Below are positions 23,147 to 31,133 of a stretch of 31,133 nucleotides of DNA, in pieces; the stretch's first letter is position 1; the number at the start of each line of letters is the position of its first letter. The position numbers and the translations under genes are program-made. The DNA is taken from contig JAHZEL010000020.1 in assembly GCA_019421865.1 (NCBI GenBank), positions 1 to 31,133 of the forward strand, in the 5' to 3' direction. This DNA is from Desulfovibrionaceae bacterium (GTDB lineage Bacteria; Desulfobacterota; Desulfovibrionia; Desulfovibrionales; Desulfovibrionaceae). Below the pieces are notes generated by a model. It did not search any database. It had not been told where the DNA came from and worked only from the letters and a program-made list of their open reading frames with translations.

Positions 23147-25096
23147 TCAGGATGAAACTGCCGTGCGCCCGAGTCTGCGCCCACGCATCCAGAAAACGAT
23201 GACGGCCGCCGCGCACACAGGCACGATGACAAGGTTGTACACATCGGGGAAAGGCACCACGAACAGGCAGCCCAGTGCACCGGCAAGCAGTCTTTCCGTC
23301 TTCGTGATGACCCGGAACATGACGCCGGTCAGAGCGCCGGAAAGCAGCATGAGACTGGAAACCGTTCCCACGAAGTCGAACAGAATGCGATCCATGCCCC
23401 CTTCCCAGAGAATGCCGGGGTTGGTGACAAAGAAGCAGGGAAGAAGGAAGGCTGACAGGCCGAGTCTTGTGGCGTGCAGTCCGGTGGCCGTAGGATCGGC
23501 GTCGGCAATGCTGGCTCCGACAAAGGCGGCGATGGCCACCGGCGGAGTGATGAAGGAAAGCGTACCGTAATACAGAAGGAACATATGGGCGGTCAGAGGA
23601 GGAATGCCTGCAGAAACCAGCGCGGGAACCACCATGGCCACAGCCAGGAGGTAGCAGGCCAGCATCGTCATTCCCATGCCCATGAAGAAAATGGTTATGG
23701 CCGTGAACAGCAGCAGAAGCGCCTGATTGTTGCCAGCCAGATTAGTCAGCGCGCCAGCAAGTCCGGCACCCGTGCCCGAAATGGTGAGCACGCCTACCAG
23801 TATGCCGATGATGGTACAGATGGGGAACACGCTCACCATGCCCGCCGCGGTATCCTCAAAGGCGGTCAGATAACCGCGCAGAGAAAGCCGCGTGGACTTG
23901 TTCAGGCTGATGCACAAGACCTGCGCGATGACGGTATACAGGATACTCGTCTGCGCGGAGTACTTCAGCTCGCCGAGGCAGAATATCAAAACGAGCAGCG
24001 GCACCACGTGCATCCAGCCCTTGCGCAGCACCTGTCCGGCTTTCGGCAGACTTTCCTTCGGCAGGCCCACAAGGTTGAGCCGGATCGCTTCGGAATCGAT
24101 CTGAAAGAGCAGAATGCCGTAATAGACCAGCGCGGGAAGGAAGCAGGCTATACACACGCTCCAGTAGCCGATGCCGAGCACGTCCGCCATGATGAAGGCC
24201 ACCGATCCCATGACGGGAGGCGTAAAGCAGCCGCCCGTAGAAGCCACGGCCTCCACGGCTCCGGCCATGGCCGGAGAAAAGCCGTTCTGCTTCATCATGG
24301 GAATGGTGATCTGACCGGTCGTAGCCACGTTGGCAGCCGGCGCGCCGGAAATGGAACCGAAAAGCATGCTGGAGAGCACGGCCGTCTTGGCAGGACCGCC
24401 GCGGAAACGACCGAGGCAGGCCAGAGCGATATCGCCGAAAAACTCGCTGCCGCCCGTAGCCCGGAGCAGCGCACCGAACAGGATGAAGCCCGGCACCATG
24501 GTGGCTACGGTACCCAGAGTGGCACCCCACATGCCCTCGCCGCTCAGATACATCCAGGAAACGGCGCTCGGATAGCTGTATCCGGAGCTCATGAGGAAAC
24601 CGGGGAAATGATCGCTGTAAACGAAGTAGAAGAAGGATATCAGAACAAGAATCACGGGGGCCCAGCCCGCGCATCTTCTGCTGGCCTCAAGAGCCGCCAC
24701 CCCTACGCCTATGCCGAGCACCATTTCCAGAGGCGAGGCATCCTGCCAGCTGAAGGCCAGAGCTTCAGCGTTAATGCCGACATAGGCCGTTCCCACAATA
24801 CAGAAGAGAATCAGCACCGTGTCCAGCACATCGTCAAACAGACTGACCTGACCGGAAGACTTTTTCTTCCTTCTCGGCAGCGTCAACAGCGCCAGAGTAA
24901 TGATGGCACCGGCACAGATGACGTTATGAGTCATGGGGAATACAACAACGTTCACATAGTAGAACAGGTTGAACATGGAGCAGAGAATATAGAGCGTCCA
25001 CGTCACGCCTATCAGAAAGGCAAGCTTGTAACGCAGACAGCGACTGTTCCATGCCATACCGGGAGTATAGCGTTCTCTTGTTCTGACCTCGCTCAT
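23147..25096 (-). CDS. TRAP transporter permease, 4TM/12TM (DctQM) fusion, TAXI type
   Basis: 649 residues. Inner-membrane secondary transporter driven by an ion gradient, working with the TAXI binding protein. The N-terminal quarter carries the small-subunit (DctQ-like) helices (about 25-205), and the rest is the large DctM-like domain of about 12 helices. The conserved stretch GSISGAPAANVATTGQITIP (about 245-265) followed by FSPAMAGAVEAVASTGG is the scoop-motif region of fused TAXI permeases. The start at 25096 has AAGGGGGGAAG upstream, and the gene follows ferredoxin 1 by about 20 nt. Highly hydrophobic throughout, ending in a basic tail. Confidence 0.93.
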   Translation of the reverse strand: MSEVRTRERYTPGMAWNSRCLRYKLAFLIGVTWTLYILCSMFNLFYYVNVVVFPMTHNVICAGAIITLALLTLPRRKKKSSGQVSLFDDVLDTVLILFCIVGTAYVGINAEALAFSWQDASPLEMVLGIGVGVAALEASRRCAGWAPVILVLISFFYFVYSDHFPGFLMSSGYSYPSAVSWMYLSGEGMWGATLGTVATMVPGFILFGALLRATGGSEFFGDIALACLGRFRGGPAKTAVLSSMLFGSISGAPAANVATTGQITIPMMKQNGFSPAMAGAVEAVASTGGCFTPPVMGSVAFIMADVLGIGYWSVCIACFLPALVYYGILLFQIDSEAIRLNLVGLPKESLPKAGQVLRKGWMHVVPLLVLIFCLGELKYSAQTSILYTVIAQVLCISLNKSTRLSLRGYLTAFEDTAAGMVSVFPICTIIGILVGVLTISGTGAGLAGALTNLAGNNQALLLLFTAITIFFMGMGMTMLACYLLAVAMVVPALVSAGIPPLTAHMFLLYYGTLSFITPPVAIAAFVGASIADADPTATGLHATRLGLSAFLLPCFFVTNPGILWEGGMDRILFDFVGTVSSLMLLSGALTGVMFRVITKTERLLAGALGCLFVVPFPDVYNLVIVPVCAAAVIVFWMRGRRLGRTAVSS

Positions 25097-25115
25097 AGAC
25101 TTCCCCCCTTACCTG

Positions 25116-25313
25116 CTACAGCCGGGTATGAAGAGGAAATTCAAAGCTGATCACATCTCGCCCGCAGGCAACGCGACAGCAGCCGCAATGCCAGCATTCA
25201 TCAGGAAAAGCGACCTTCGGCGCGTTTTCTCCCATTTCCAGGATATAACCGGGGCAGCTCACAATACACTTCTGACACTTGATGCACTTTGTTTCGTCAA
25301 AGACCGGAGGCAT
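25116..25313 (-). CDS. AprB-like dicluster ferredoxin 1 (2[4Fe-4S])
   Basis: 65 residues. Small electron-transfer subunit with two complete cluster motifs: CIKCQKCIVSCP (residues 11-22) and CWHCGCCRVACG. The second lacks the usual Pro after the last Cys (Gly instead) and has an extra Cys. Likely partner of flavoprotein 1. ATG 25313 is chosen because AAGGAG lies 7 nt upstream and the MPPVFDETKC start matches ferredoxin 2 (MPPYIDEEKC); an open frame continues upstream to 25343. It lies between flavoprotein 1 and the transporter genes, separated from the former by a 196-nt gap with a stem-loop. Confidence 0.9.
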   Translation of the reverse strand: MPPVFDETKCIKCQKCIVSCPGYILEMGENAPKVAFPDECWHCGCCRVACGRDVISFEFPLHTRL

Positions 25314-25417
25314 GATGTTCTCCTTATGTTTCCACCGCAACACGGGGATCTGAGTTCTCTTCAGTGCAAAGCCGTACTGGCCGGGACTTACGAACGTTAC
25401 CGGAATAAGGTATTTGA

Positions 25418-25445
25418 CTTGCGCCGCACCGGTATGCGGCGCAAG
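25418..25445 (-). other. Intercistronic stem-loop between flavoprotein 1 and ferredoxin 1
   Basis: Perfect 11-bp stem CTTGCGCCGCA / TGCGGCGCAAG with a 6-nt loop. No T-run on the minus strand, so a full terminator is unlikely. It probably tunes the relative mRNA level of the first gene. Confidence 0.6.
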
Positions 25446-25509
25446 CAGGGGGAGCTTCCGCCCGGCGCTTCCCTGTGAAGGACGCCGGACGGATCACAAC
25501 AGACTACTT

Positions 25510-27159
25510 TCAGGCGACTTCCTCGCTCCAGGAAAACACGGGATTTCCGGACGCATCGAGGCGGGTAATCAGGCACTTTTCCAGCGACGGATCCAGATCG
25601 GGGTAGTCCGCACGCCGATACATGGCACGCCCGGACTCCTTTCTCTGAAGGCAGGCCTGCACGTAGCAGCGGCAAAGGCGGAACAGCTCGAGGCTTTCAT
25701 GGGAACGCATCAGTTCCCGCAACGTGCCTGCAGAAAGCCTGGGAATATAGGTAGCCAGAGTTTCAAAGCTCTTCAGAGCCTGCATCATGCTTCCTTCGGT
25801 GCGCTGGTAGCCGACGTAATAGTCCATGATGTGCCGTATGCCGTCTTCAAACACATTCCAGGAAATCATTCCCTTTCCGCTCTTGTTCAGCATGCCGTAG
25901 ATGGACTCCTTCAGAGCATCCACCTCTTCTTCATTCAGCGTCGGCATATCCACGGCCGCGGCCTTTTCCGCCGCAGATGCGCCCGCCGTATAGCCGAGGC
26001 ACATGGCGCCGGAGAAGGTATGGATCATGCTGCCGGTAAACAGATTTTCTATATCGGTTTCCTGGTTGTCGTCGCAGCGCACCAGACCGCCGATCATGCG
26101 TTCGCTCACTTCCACTTCCAGCGGCGTTCTGGTGAAGTCTATCTTTCTCGCTTCGCAGTATTCCAGATACGTTTCCTTGTCTCCGGGCATGAGGTCATAC
26201 TGCAGATGTCTGGCGTCTTCCGGCGAAAAATGCGTCATGTCCATGAAGAAGGGCGGGCCGGAACCTTCCAGCATCTCATTGAAGGTTCCCATGACCTGAT
26301 TGCGGCGCAGACCGTTTTCCAGCATGGGATCATATTTTTCCATGAAGCGTTCGCCCTTGGCATTGAGCTCACGGCCGCCCATGTTGTTGATGCCGTTCAT
26401 GCCGGGAGCGCCCCAGCTCTTGGGAAGCATGGTGGCCATGTCGGAAATATCAAGGTTCACCACGGAAGCCCCGGCTTCCAGCGGCAGCATGACCTGACTG
26501 CCGGTAACAAAGGGAGAGAACCACAGGTTGAAAGGCTTGTGCGAGGAATTGTTGGATACGCGCTGAGCCGTCAGTCCCATGCAGAGCACAGCCGTCTTGC
26601 AGCGAACCGTGATGAAGTCGCCCTTGAGCACGTCAAACCCTGCGCACCCGGCAATGCGGGTGCCGTCCTTGATGAGATGGGTGACCATGAAGTGGTCAAG
26701 CGTCTTCACGCCGAGCTTTTTGATGTACTTTGCCAGCAGAGGCTTAACGTTGAAGCCGTGATGAATGTGTATCCACCACGGACCGGGCTGGCCGAAGCCC
26801 ACGGAGCGCATATAGCTTCCGTCGGGATTGTGCATGAGTTCCACCCCGGCCTCTTCAAGAATACGTATGCAGGGGCGCATGGCTCCGTAATACCGGTCCA
26901 CGAGAGAGCGCGACAGACCGGAAACAGGAGTCGCGTAATAGGCATACATATCTTCAATGCCGTCATGTTCCACTTCATCAAGCACGGCCATGAAGTGGTC
27001 ATTACCGCCGCCAAGATTGCCGGAACTTTCCAGTTTTCCCTTATCTGCCAGCAGAACTTCCGCACCGGCACGGCGCGCCGCAATTGCTGCACCGCAGCCG
27101 GCGGCACTCGAACCGAGCACAAGAACGTCGGTTTCATAGACTCTTTTACGAATGTCCAT
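25510..27159 (-). CDS. FrdA/AprA-like FAD-dependent oxidoreductase 1
   Basis: 549 residues. First gene of the operon and paralogue of flavoprotein 2. The dinucleotide motif is GSSAAG (16-21), deviating from GxGxxG at the second Gly. GNDHF (52-56) is shared with flavoprotein 2. The segment GGRELNAKGERFM resembles the FrdA/SdhA pattern GGxLLNxxGERFM, and Arg286 in LRRNQV falls where that family carries its proton-shuttle arginine. That alignment was made by eye. The FrdA HPT motif is absent. It could therefore reduce an enoate-like or other acceptor, or oxidise the imported substrate. No signal peptide. The start ATG 27159 has AAGGAGG 5 nt upstream and a sigma-54-like promoter 36 nt upstream. 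Confidence 0.9.
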   Translation of the reverse strand: MDIRKRVYETDVLVLGSSAAGCGAAIAARRAGAEVLLADKGKLESSGNLGGGNDHFMAVLDEVEHDGIEDMYAYYATPVSGLSRSLVDRYYGAMRPCIRILEEAGVELMHNPDGSYMRSVGFGQPGPWWIHIHHGFNVKPLLAKYIKKLGVKTLDHFMVTHLIKDGTRIAGCAGFDVLKGDFITVRCKTAVLCMGLTAQRVSNNSSHKPFNLWFSPFVTGSQVMLPLEAGASVVNLDISDMATMLPKSWGAPGMNGINNMGGRELNAKGERFMEKYDPMLENGLRRNQVMGTFNEMLEGSGPPFFMDMTHFSPEDARHLQYDLMPGDKETYLEYCEARKIDFTRTPLEVEVSERMIGGLVRCDDNQETDIENLFTGSMIHTFSGAMCLGYTAGASAAEKAAAVDMPTLNEEEVDALKESIYGMLNKSGKGMISWNVFEDGIRHIMDYYVGYQRTEGSMMQALKSFETLATYIPRLSAGTLRELMRSHESLELFRLCRCYVQACLQRKESGRAMYRRADYPDLDPSLEKCLITRLDASGNPVFSWSEEVA

Positions 27160-27194
27160 AGCGTCCTCCTTGAGGGTATCTCCACCCTTTTCCT

Positions 27195-27210
27195 TTCAAA
27201 GAGCATGCCA
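27195..27210 (-). promoter_or_regulatory. Sigma-54 (-24/-12) type promoter for the flavoprotein/TRAP operon
   Basis: Minus strand TGGCAT-GCTCT-TTGAA against the consensus TGGCAC-N5-TTGCA. GG and spacing are right; the C of the -12 GC is replaced by A. The predicted start near 27184 leaves a leader of about 25 nt containing the ribosome-binding site. The divergent gene encodes a sigma-54 activator, which supports the call. Confidence 0.55.
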
Positions 27211-27284
27211 GAACCTTTTTATTTTTATATCTCAGTGCATTATATATTTTTTGCCATTAGGTTGACGATTTTTTGCGTCAAATG

Positions 27285-27331
27285 TGTCATCATTTTGTCA
27301 CCATTCGTGTCATAGAATGACAAAAGTGACA
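27285..27331. promoter_or_regulatory. Cluster of TGTCA/TGACA half-sites, probable activator binding region
   Basis: TGTCA begins at 27285, 27296 and 27308 (11- and 12-nt steps, about one helical turn). Inverted TGACA follows at 27318 and 27327. The core TGTCAT-AGA-ATGACA is a perfect inverted repeat. It sits about 100-150 nt upstream of the predicted sigma-54 start, the usual place for an enhancer, and just upstream of the activator gene, so autoregulation is possible. Confidence 0.6.
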
Positions 27332-27365
27332 CTCCAAGCGGGCCTTCAACGTTTCAGGAAGTCTC

Positions 27366-29180
27366 ATGCTCAACTCATCCTCTTCTTCCCCGGCTCTTCC
27401 GATCATCCCGCCGGAACTCCCCTTCTTCTGCCTTGACGCCTCAGGTGTCGTACGCTTCTGGAACGACGCCTGCGCTCGACTCACGGGCATGGAAAGCCAT
27501 AAGGTTCTTTGTACGCGCAGCCACTGGCAGGCCTTCTACCGGTCGCCGCGCCAATGCCTCGCGGATATGCTGCTTTCCGGAAAAATAGAGGAACTGCAGC
27601 AAAAGTATCCGGCCACGCTTCACCGTCCCTCTCCCGACGCCGTATCCTGTCTGCTCCATACGGAAAAACCTCTCAACGGAAGCGGCTCCATCTGGACGCA
27701 GGCTGGCCTCCTGCGCGATGCCGACGGCAACGTGACAGGCGCTTATCAGGTTCTTCAAATCGTCAGTCTGCCGCAGCTGTCCGCCTTTTCTCCGGTCATC
27801 GAAGCCTTCATCGACAAATTTCCCCTGCCGGTCGCTCTGGTCGTCAAACAGAAAATCGTGGCCACCAACATGGCCTATGCCAAGCTGACGGGTTACGATT
27901 CTCCCGACGACATGCTCGGCATGCCCACAGGCATTTTTCTTGACGACTCGGACAAGGAACGGTTCTTCAGCCTGAATGCGGACAACCACAAAAACATCAT
28001 TTCAGGCCGGACCTACCAGTGGAAATACCGGGTTCGGGGAAAAGTGCGCTATGTGGAAGGCCATCCTTCCGTCTTTCTCTGGGGAAATGAAACCTGCCTC
28101 ATCAGCACCATCGTGGACATCACGGACACGGTAGCCAAAGAGCAGGCCATGGAGAAGGAACGCCTGCGACTGGAAAAGGAAAACGCCCGCCTGCTGGCCA
28201 AGGTCAGCAGCAAGGACAGCGTGTTCTTCGGGGAAGGTCCGGCCATGCGCAGAACCATGAACCTGGCCCTTCAGATGGGAAAATCCGACGCCAATCTCGT
28301 CATTCTCGGAGAAACAGGCACGGGCAAGAGCCTGCTGGCGAGGGTCATTCATGAGGTGAGCCCGCGGCGGGAACATCCCTTCATCATGGTCAACTGCGCA
28401 GCCATACCCGAAGCCCTGTTTGAAAGCGAATTCTTCGGGTATGTGAAAGGAGCCTTTACGGGCGCGCAGAACAACAAGCAGGGCTTTCTCGGCGCGGCGC
28501 ACAAGGGAACCCTTTTTCTCGATGAAGTCGCGGAACTTTCTCCGGCCATGCAGGCCAAACTGCTGCACGCCATAGAAACCAAAACATTCACGCCCGTGGG
28601 CTCCAACATTCCGCAAAGCGGCGACGTGCGCCTGATCTGTGCGACCAACCGCGATCTTGTACGCATGGTCAAGGACGGAACGCTCCGGGAAGACTTCTTC
28701 TACCGTATTTTCGTGATGGACATCCCCATTCCGCCGCTGCGGGAACGGAGAGAAGACCTGCCCGGACTCATTGAATTCTTCCTGAACAAGTTCAGTCCGA
28801 TGGATGCCTCGCCGCGCATTCCCGAAGAGCTGATGAACCGCATGCTGGCCTATGACTGGCCGGGGAACGTACGCGAACTGCAAAATGTCATTCTGCGCTA
28901 CCTGGCCACAGGGCAGGCGCATCTTCTCTCCCCCTCACGAGACGACACCCCGGACGGACACAAGCAGAAACAGCGCTCCGTTCCTCATGAAACGCTGGAA
29001 CAGACACTGGCCAGAACGGAGCGGGAATGTATTCTGAACGCCCTTCGGGAGCATAACGGCAACAAGGTACGGGCGGCCGAAGAACTCGGCGTCAACCTGC
29101 GCACCTTCCACCGCCGCTGCGCAAAGCTCGGCATCATGAGGCAGCTCTCTCTGCCCGACGATACTCCGAGCGAGCCTTAA
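27366..29180 (+). CDS. Sigma-54-dependent transcriptional activator (PAS-AAA+-Fis)
   Basis: 604 residues. Two PAS-like sensory segments (about 15-130 and 145-255), a short coiled-coil linker (KEQAMEKERLRLEKENARL), an AAA+ ATPase domain and a Fis-type helix-turn-helix at the C-terminus (about 565-595, VRAAEELGVNLRTFHRRC). Walker A is GETGTGKS (315-322), the sigma-54 contact loop GAFTGA is at 362-367, Walker B is LFLDE, and RERREDLP with DWPGNVRELQN are also present. It remodels sigma-54 RNA polymerase in response to a small ligand or redox signal sensed by PAS. AGGAAG precedes ATG 27366. Divergent from the flavoprotein/TRAP operon, which is its likely target. Confidence 0.95.
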   Translation: MLNSSSSSPALPIIPPELPFFCLDASGVVRFWNDACARLTGMESHKVLCTRSHWQAFYRSPRQCLADMLLSGKIEELQQKYPATLHRPSPDAVSCLLHTEKPLNGSGSIWTQAGLLRDADGNVTGAYQVLQIVSLPQLSAFSPVIEAFIDKFPLPVALVVKQKIVATNMAYAKLTGYDSPDDMLGMPTGIFLDDSDKERFFSLNADNHKNIISGRTYQWKYRVRGKVRYVEGHPSVFLWGNETCLISTIVDITDTVAKEQAMEKERLRLEKENARLLAKVSSKDSVFFGEGPAMRRTMNLALQMGKSDANLVILGETGTGKSLLARVIHEVSPRREHPFIMVNCAAIPEALFESEFFGYVKGAFTGAQNNKQGFLGAAHKGTLFLDEVAELSPAMQAKLLHAIETKTFTPVGSNIPQSGDVRLICATNRDLVRMVKDGTLREDFFYRIFVMDIPIPPLRERREDLPGLIEFFLNKFSPMDASPRIPEELMNRMLAYDWPGNVRELQNVILRYLATGQAHLLSPSRDDTPDGHKQKQRSVPHETLEQTLARTERECILNALREHNGNKVRAAEELGVNLRTFHRRCAKLGIMRQLSLPDDTPSEP

Positions 29181-29310
29181 CCCGTACCGCAGTATGGGGA
29201 GGGGAGCGCCGCAGCCACGGCACACAGTCGGAAAACGGCGCTCAGCCAACGCACTCAGCAGAAGCAGCGCCTTCTGCTTTTCTCCGCCGCCTTCGTCTAT
29301 CTGAAAGCAT

Positions 29311-29354
29311 AAAAAAAGTCCGGCACGTCTGCTCCCAAAGCAGGCATGCCGGAC
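29311..29354 (-). terminator. clpB terminator, distal hairpin
   Basis: GTCCGGCAcGTCTGCT / AGCAGgCaTGCCGGAC stem with loop CCCAA, followed on the minus strand by TTTTTTT (29317-29311). It may also serve the activator gene on the plus strand. Confidence 0.85.
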
Positions 29355-29361
29355 AAAGAAA

Positions 29362-29387
29362 GAGGTCGCCCCTTTCGGAGCGACCTC
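29362..29387 (-). terminator. clpB terminator, proximal hairpin
   Basis: GAGGTCGC / GCGACCTC stem with a small inner pairing. It directly follows the clpB stop and is in tandem with the stronger hairpin at 29311-29354. Confidence 0.6.
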
Positions 29388-29403
29388 CCTTATCCGATAT
29401 CGG

Positions 29404-31133
29404 TTACTCTTCCACTCTCTCGAATCTCAGAGTTCCGCCGTCTTCCGTTCTGTCGACCACGACGCACACCTTCCATCCGTCACGGATCTCTCCGCTGATG
29501 ACGGCCCGGGCAAGCTTCGTTTCCAGATTGTGCTGGATCCAGCGCTTGAGCGGACGGGCGCCGTAGGCAGGATCATAGGCCGTTTCGGCAATGAAACTGC
29601 GGGCATCGTCGGAAAGCTCCAGCGTGATCTTGCGTTCGTCGAGTCTCTTCTGCAGACTCTTCATCTGCAGATCGACGATGGCACCTATCTGATCCGCACG
29701 AAGCGGATAGAACATGACCGTTTCATCCACACGGTTCAGGAATTCAGGCCGGAAGAAGCGCTTGAGTTCCGTCATGACGGCATCGCGCACGCCGGGCTTG
29801 AATTCGCCCTTCTCATCAATGCCGTCCAGCATGATCGGAGAACCGATGTTGGAGGTCATGATGATGATGGTGTTGCGGAAGTCCACGGTACGCCCCTGAC
29901 TGTCCGTCAGACGACCGTCGTCCAGAAGCTGCAGCAGCGTATTGAACACATCGGGATGAGCCTTTTCCACCTCATCGAACAGCACCACGCTGTAGGGCTT
30001 GCGGCGCACGGCCTCGGTGAGCTGACCGCCTTCCTCATAGCCAACATATCCTGGCGGCGAACCGATGAGGCGGGACACCGAGAACTTTTCCATGTATTCG
30101 CTCATGTCCAGACGAACCATGTTGTCCTCGGTATCGAACAGCGCTTCGGCCAGCGTCTTGCACAGTTCCGTCTTACCGACGCCGGTAGGACCAAGGAAGA
30201 TGAAGGAGCCGAGCGGACGATGAGGATCGGAAAGACCGGCACGCGCTCTCAGCACCGCGTCGGACACGGCCTGTACGGCCTCATCCTGACCGATCACGCG
30301 TTCATGCAGGCGGGCAGGCAGTTCCAGCAGCTTTTCCCGTTCGGACTGCAGAAGTCTCGTCACGGGGATACCGGTCCAGCGCGCCACGATGCCGGCCACG
30401 TCGTCGGGGCCCACTTCCTCGCGGAGCAGGCGGCTTTCCTTGCCGTCGCTGACGGCCGCGGCCTTTTCTTCCGTTTCCTTGAGCTGCTTTTCCAGATCAG
30501 GAAGCGTCGCATACTTCAGCTGAGAAGCCTTGGCCAGATCATAGGAGCGTTCCGCTTCTTCAATCTGATGCCTTGTCTGCTCGATCTTTTCCTTGAGCTG
30601 ACGTACGCCGTCGATGGCCTTCTTCTCCTCTTCCCAGCGGGAACGGAGGGCCGTCTGTGTACCGCGCAGATCCGCAAGTTCGCTTTCCAGCTTCTGCAGA
30701 CGTTCGCGGGAGGCGTCGTCGGTTTCGCGGCGCAGCGCCTCACGTTCGATCTCAAGCTGCATCACCTTGCGGTTGATCTCATCCAGCTCGGAAGGCAGGG
30801 AGTCGATCTCGGTGCGGATCATGGCCGCAGCTTCATCAATGATATCAATGGCCTTATCAGGAAGCTGACGGTCGGAGATGTAGCGCTGCGAAAGCACCAC
30901 CGCTTCCACGATGGCCGAGTCGCTGATGCGCACGCCGTGATGCACCTCAAAGCGTTCCTTGAGTCCGCGCAGAATGGAAATGGCGTCTTCCGTATTCGGC
31001 TCGTCCACGAGCACGGGCTGGAAACGACGTTCCAGAGCCGGATCCTTCTCGATGTACTTGCGATACTCGTCGATGGTGGTCGCGCCGATGCAGTGCAGCT
31101 CGCCGCGGGCCAGCATGGGCTTGAGCAGGTTGC
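29404..31133 (-). CDS. clpB: ATP-dependent disaggregase ClpB (partial, N-terminus outside window)
   Basis: About 576 codons; the frame enters from the right edge within the first ATPase domain (NLLKPMLARGELHCIGAT, the sensor region). Full ClpB has about 860 residues. The middle coiled-coil domain is present (about residues 105-230 of this fragment, rich in Glu, Lys, Arg and Leu heptads), which separates ClpB from ClpA and ClpC. The second ATPase domain has Walker A GPTGVGKTE, the pore-loop segment GSPPGYVGYEEGG, Walker B VVLFDEVEKAHP and the sensor TSNIGS. It rescues aggregated proteins together with DnaK. No ClpP-binding IGF loop is visible. The promoter is outside the window. Confidence 0.95.
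   Translation of the reverse strand, partial: NLLKPMLARGELHCIGATTIDEYRKYIEKDPALERRFQPVLVDEPNTEDAISILRGLKERFEVHHGVRISDSAIVEAVVLSQRYISDRQLPDKAIDIIDEAAAMIRTEIDSLPSELDEINRKVMQLEIEREALRRETDDASRERLQKLESELADLRGTQTALRSRWEEEKKAIDGVRQLKEKIEQTRHQIEEAERSYDLAKASQLKYATLPDLEKQLKETEEKAAAVSDGKESRLLREEVGPDDVAGIVARWTGIPVTRLLQSEREKLLELPARLHERVIGQDEAVQAVSDAVLRARAGLSDPHRPLGSFIFLGPTGVGKTELCKTLAEALFDTEDNMVRLDMSEYMEKFSVSRLIGSPPGYVGYEEGGQLTEAVRRKPYSVVLFDEVEKAHPDVFNTLLQLLDDGRLTDSQGRTVDFRNTIIIMTSNIGSPIMLDGIDEKGEFKPGVRDAVMTELKRFFRPEFLNRVDETVMFYPLRADQIGAIVDLQMKSLQKRLDERKITLELSDDARSFIAETAYDPAYGARPLKRWIQHNLETKLARAVISGEIRDGWKVCVVVDRTEDGGTLRFERVEE

Noticed and set aside
23474..25150. 558-codon plus-strand frame across the TRAP permease
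   Set aside because: His/Arg/Gln-rich low-complexity product antisense to a clear permease.

Overview
The window is a piece of a Gram-negative, anaerobic, fairly GC-rich chromosome. The best guess is Desulfovibrionaceae (Desulfovibrio/Bilophila/Mailhella type). This is inferred from an outer-membrane porin ending in Phe, the [FeFe]-hydrogenase maturase HydG with a TM1266-type partner, a two-subunit Fe-S fumarase, a TRAP-TAXI transporter, AprA/AprB-like flavoprotein-ferredoxin pairs and a sigma-54 activator. No rRNA, tRNA, CRISPR array, insertion sequence or phage gene was seen.

Layout. 1-3023 (minus): the branched-chain amino acid operon ilvB-ilvN-ilvC, with ilvC cut by the window edge. 3556-4503 (plus): a patatin-like lipase, facing a small TSCPD-domain protein (4642-4968, minus) across a shared terminator. 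5302-7899 (plus): two tandem COG0523/CobW-type GTPases with very His-rich linkers. 8195-9223 (plus): a PPP-type metallophosphoesterase. 9659-11077 (minus): hydG, divergent from a TM1266-like small protein (11581-11829) and fumarase alpha and beta (11990-13403). 13915-16968 (plus): a 1017-residue membrane protein I do not recognise, with a degenerate PHP-like segment. 16995-17720 (minus): an orphan OmpR-type response regulator. 17859-19241 (minus): a porin with an AT-rich upstream region.

20119-27159 (minus) is the most interesting block. It reads as one operon in the order AprA/FrdA-like flavoprotein, dicluster ferredoxin, TRAP 4TM/12TM fusion permease, TAXI solute-binding protein, second flavoprotein, second ferredoxin. 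Opposite it, at 27366-29180 (plus), lies a PAS-AAA+-Fis sigma-54 activator. The shared intergenic region holds a cluster of five TGTCA/TGACA half-sites and a -24/-12-like element placed to drive the operon. I infer a substrate-inducible system that imports an organic anion and reduces (or oxidises) it in the cytoplasm with two paralogous flavoprotein/ferredoxin pairs. The substrate is unknown. 29404-31133 (minus) is the C-terminal two thirds of clpB, cut by the right edge.

Most transcription units end in clear stem-loop terminators, listed individually. Functions are assigned from motifs read by eye; no database search was possible.
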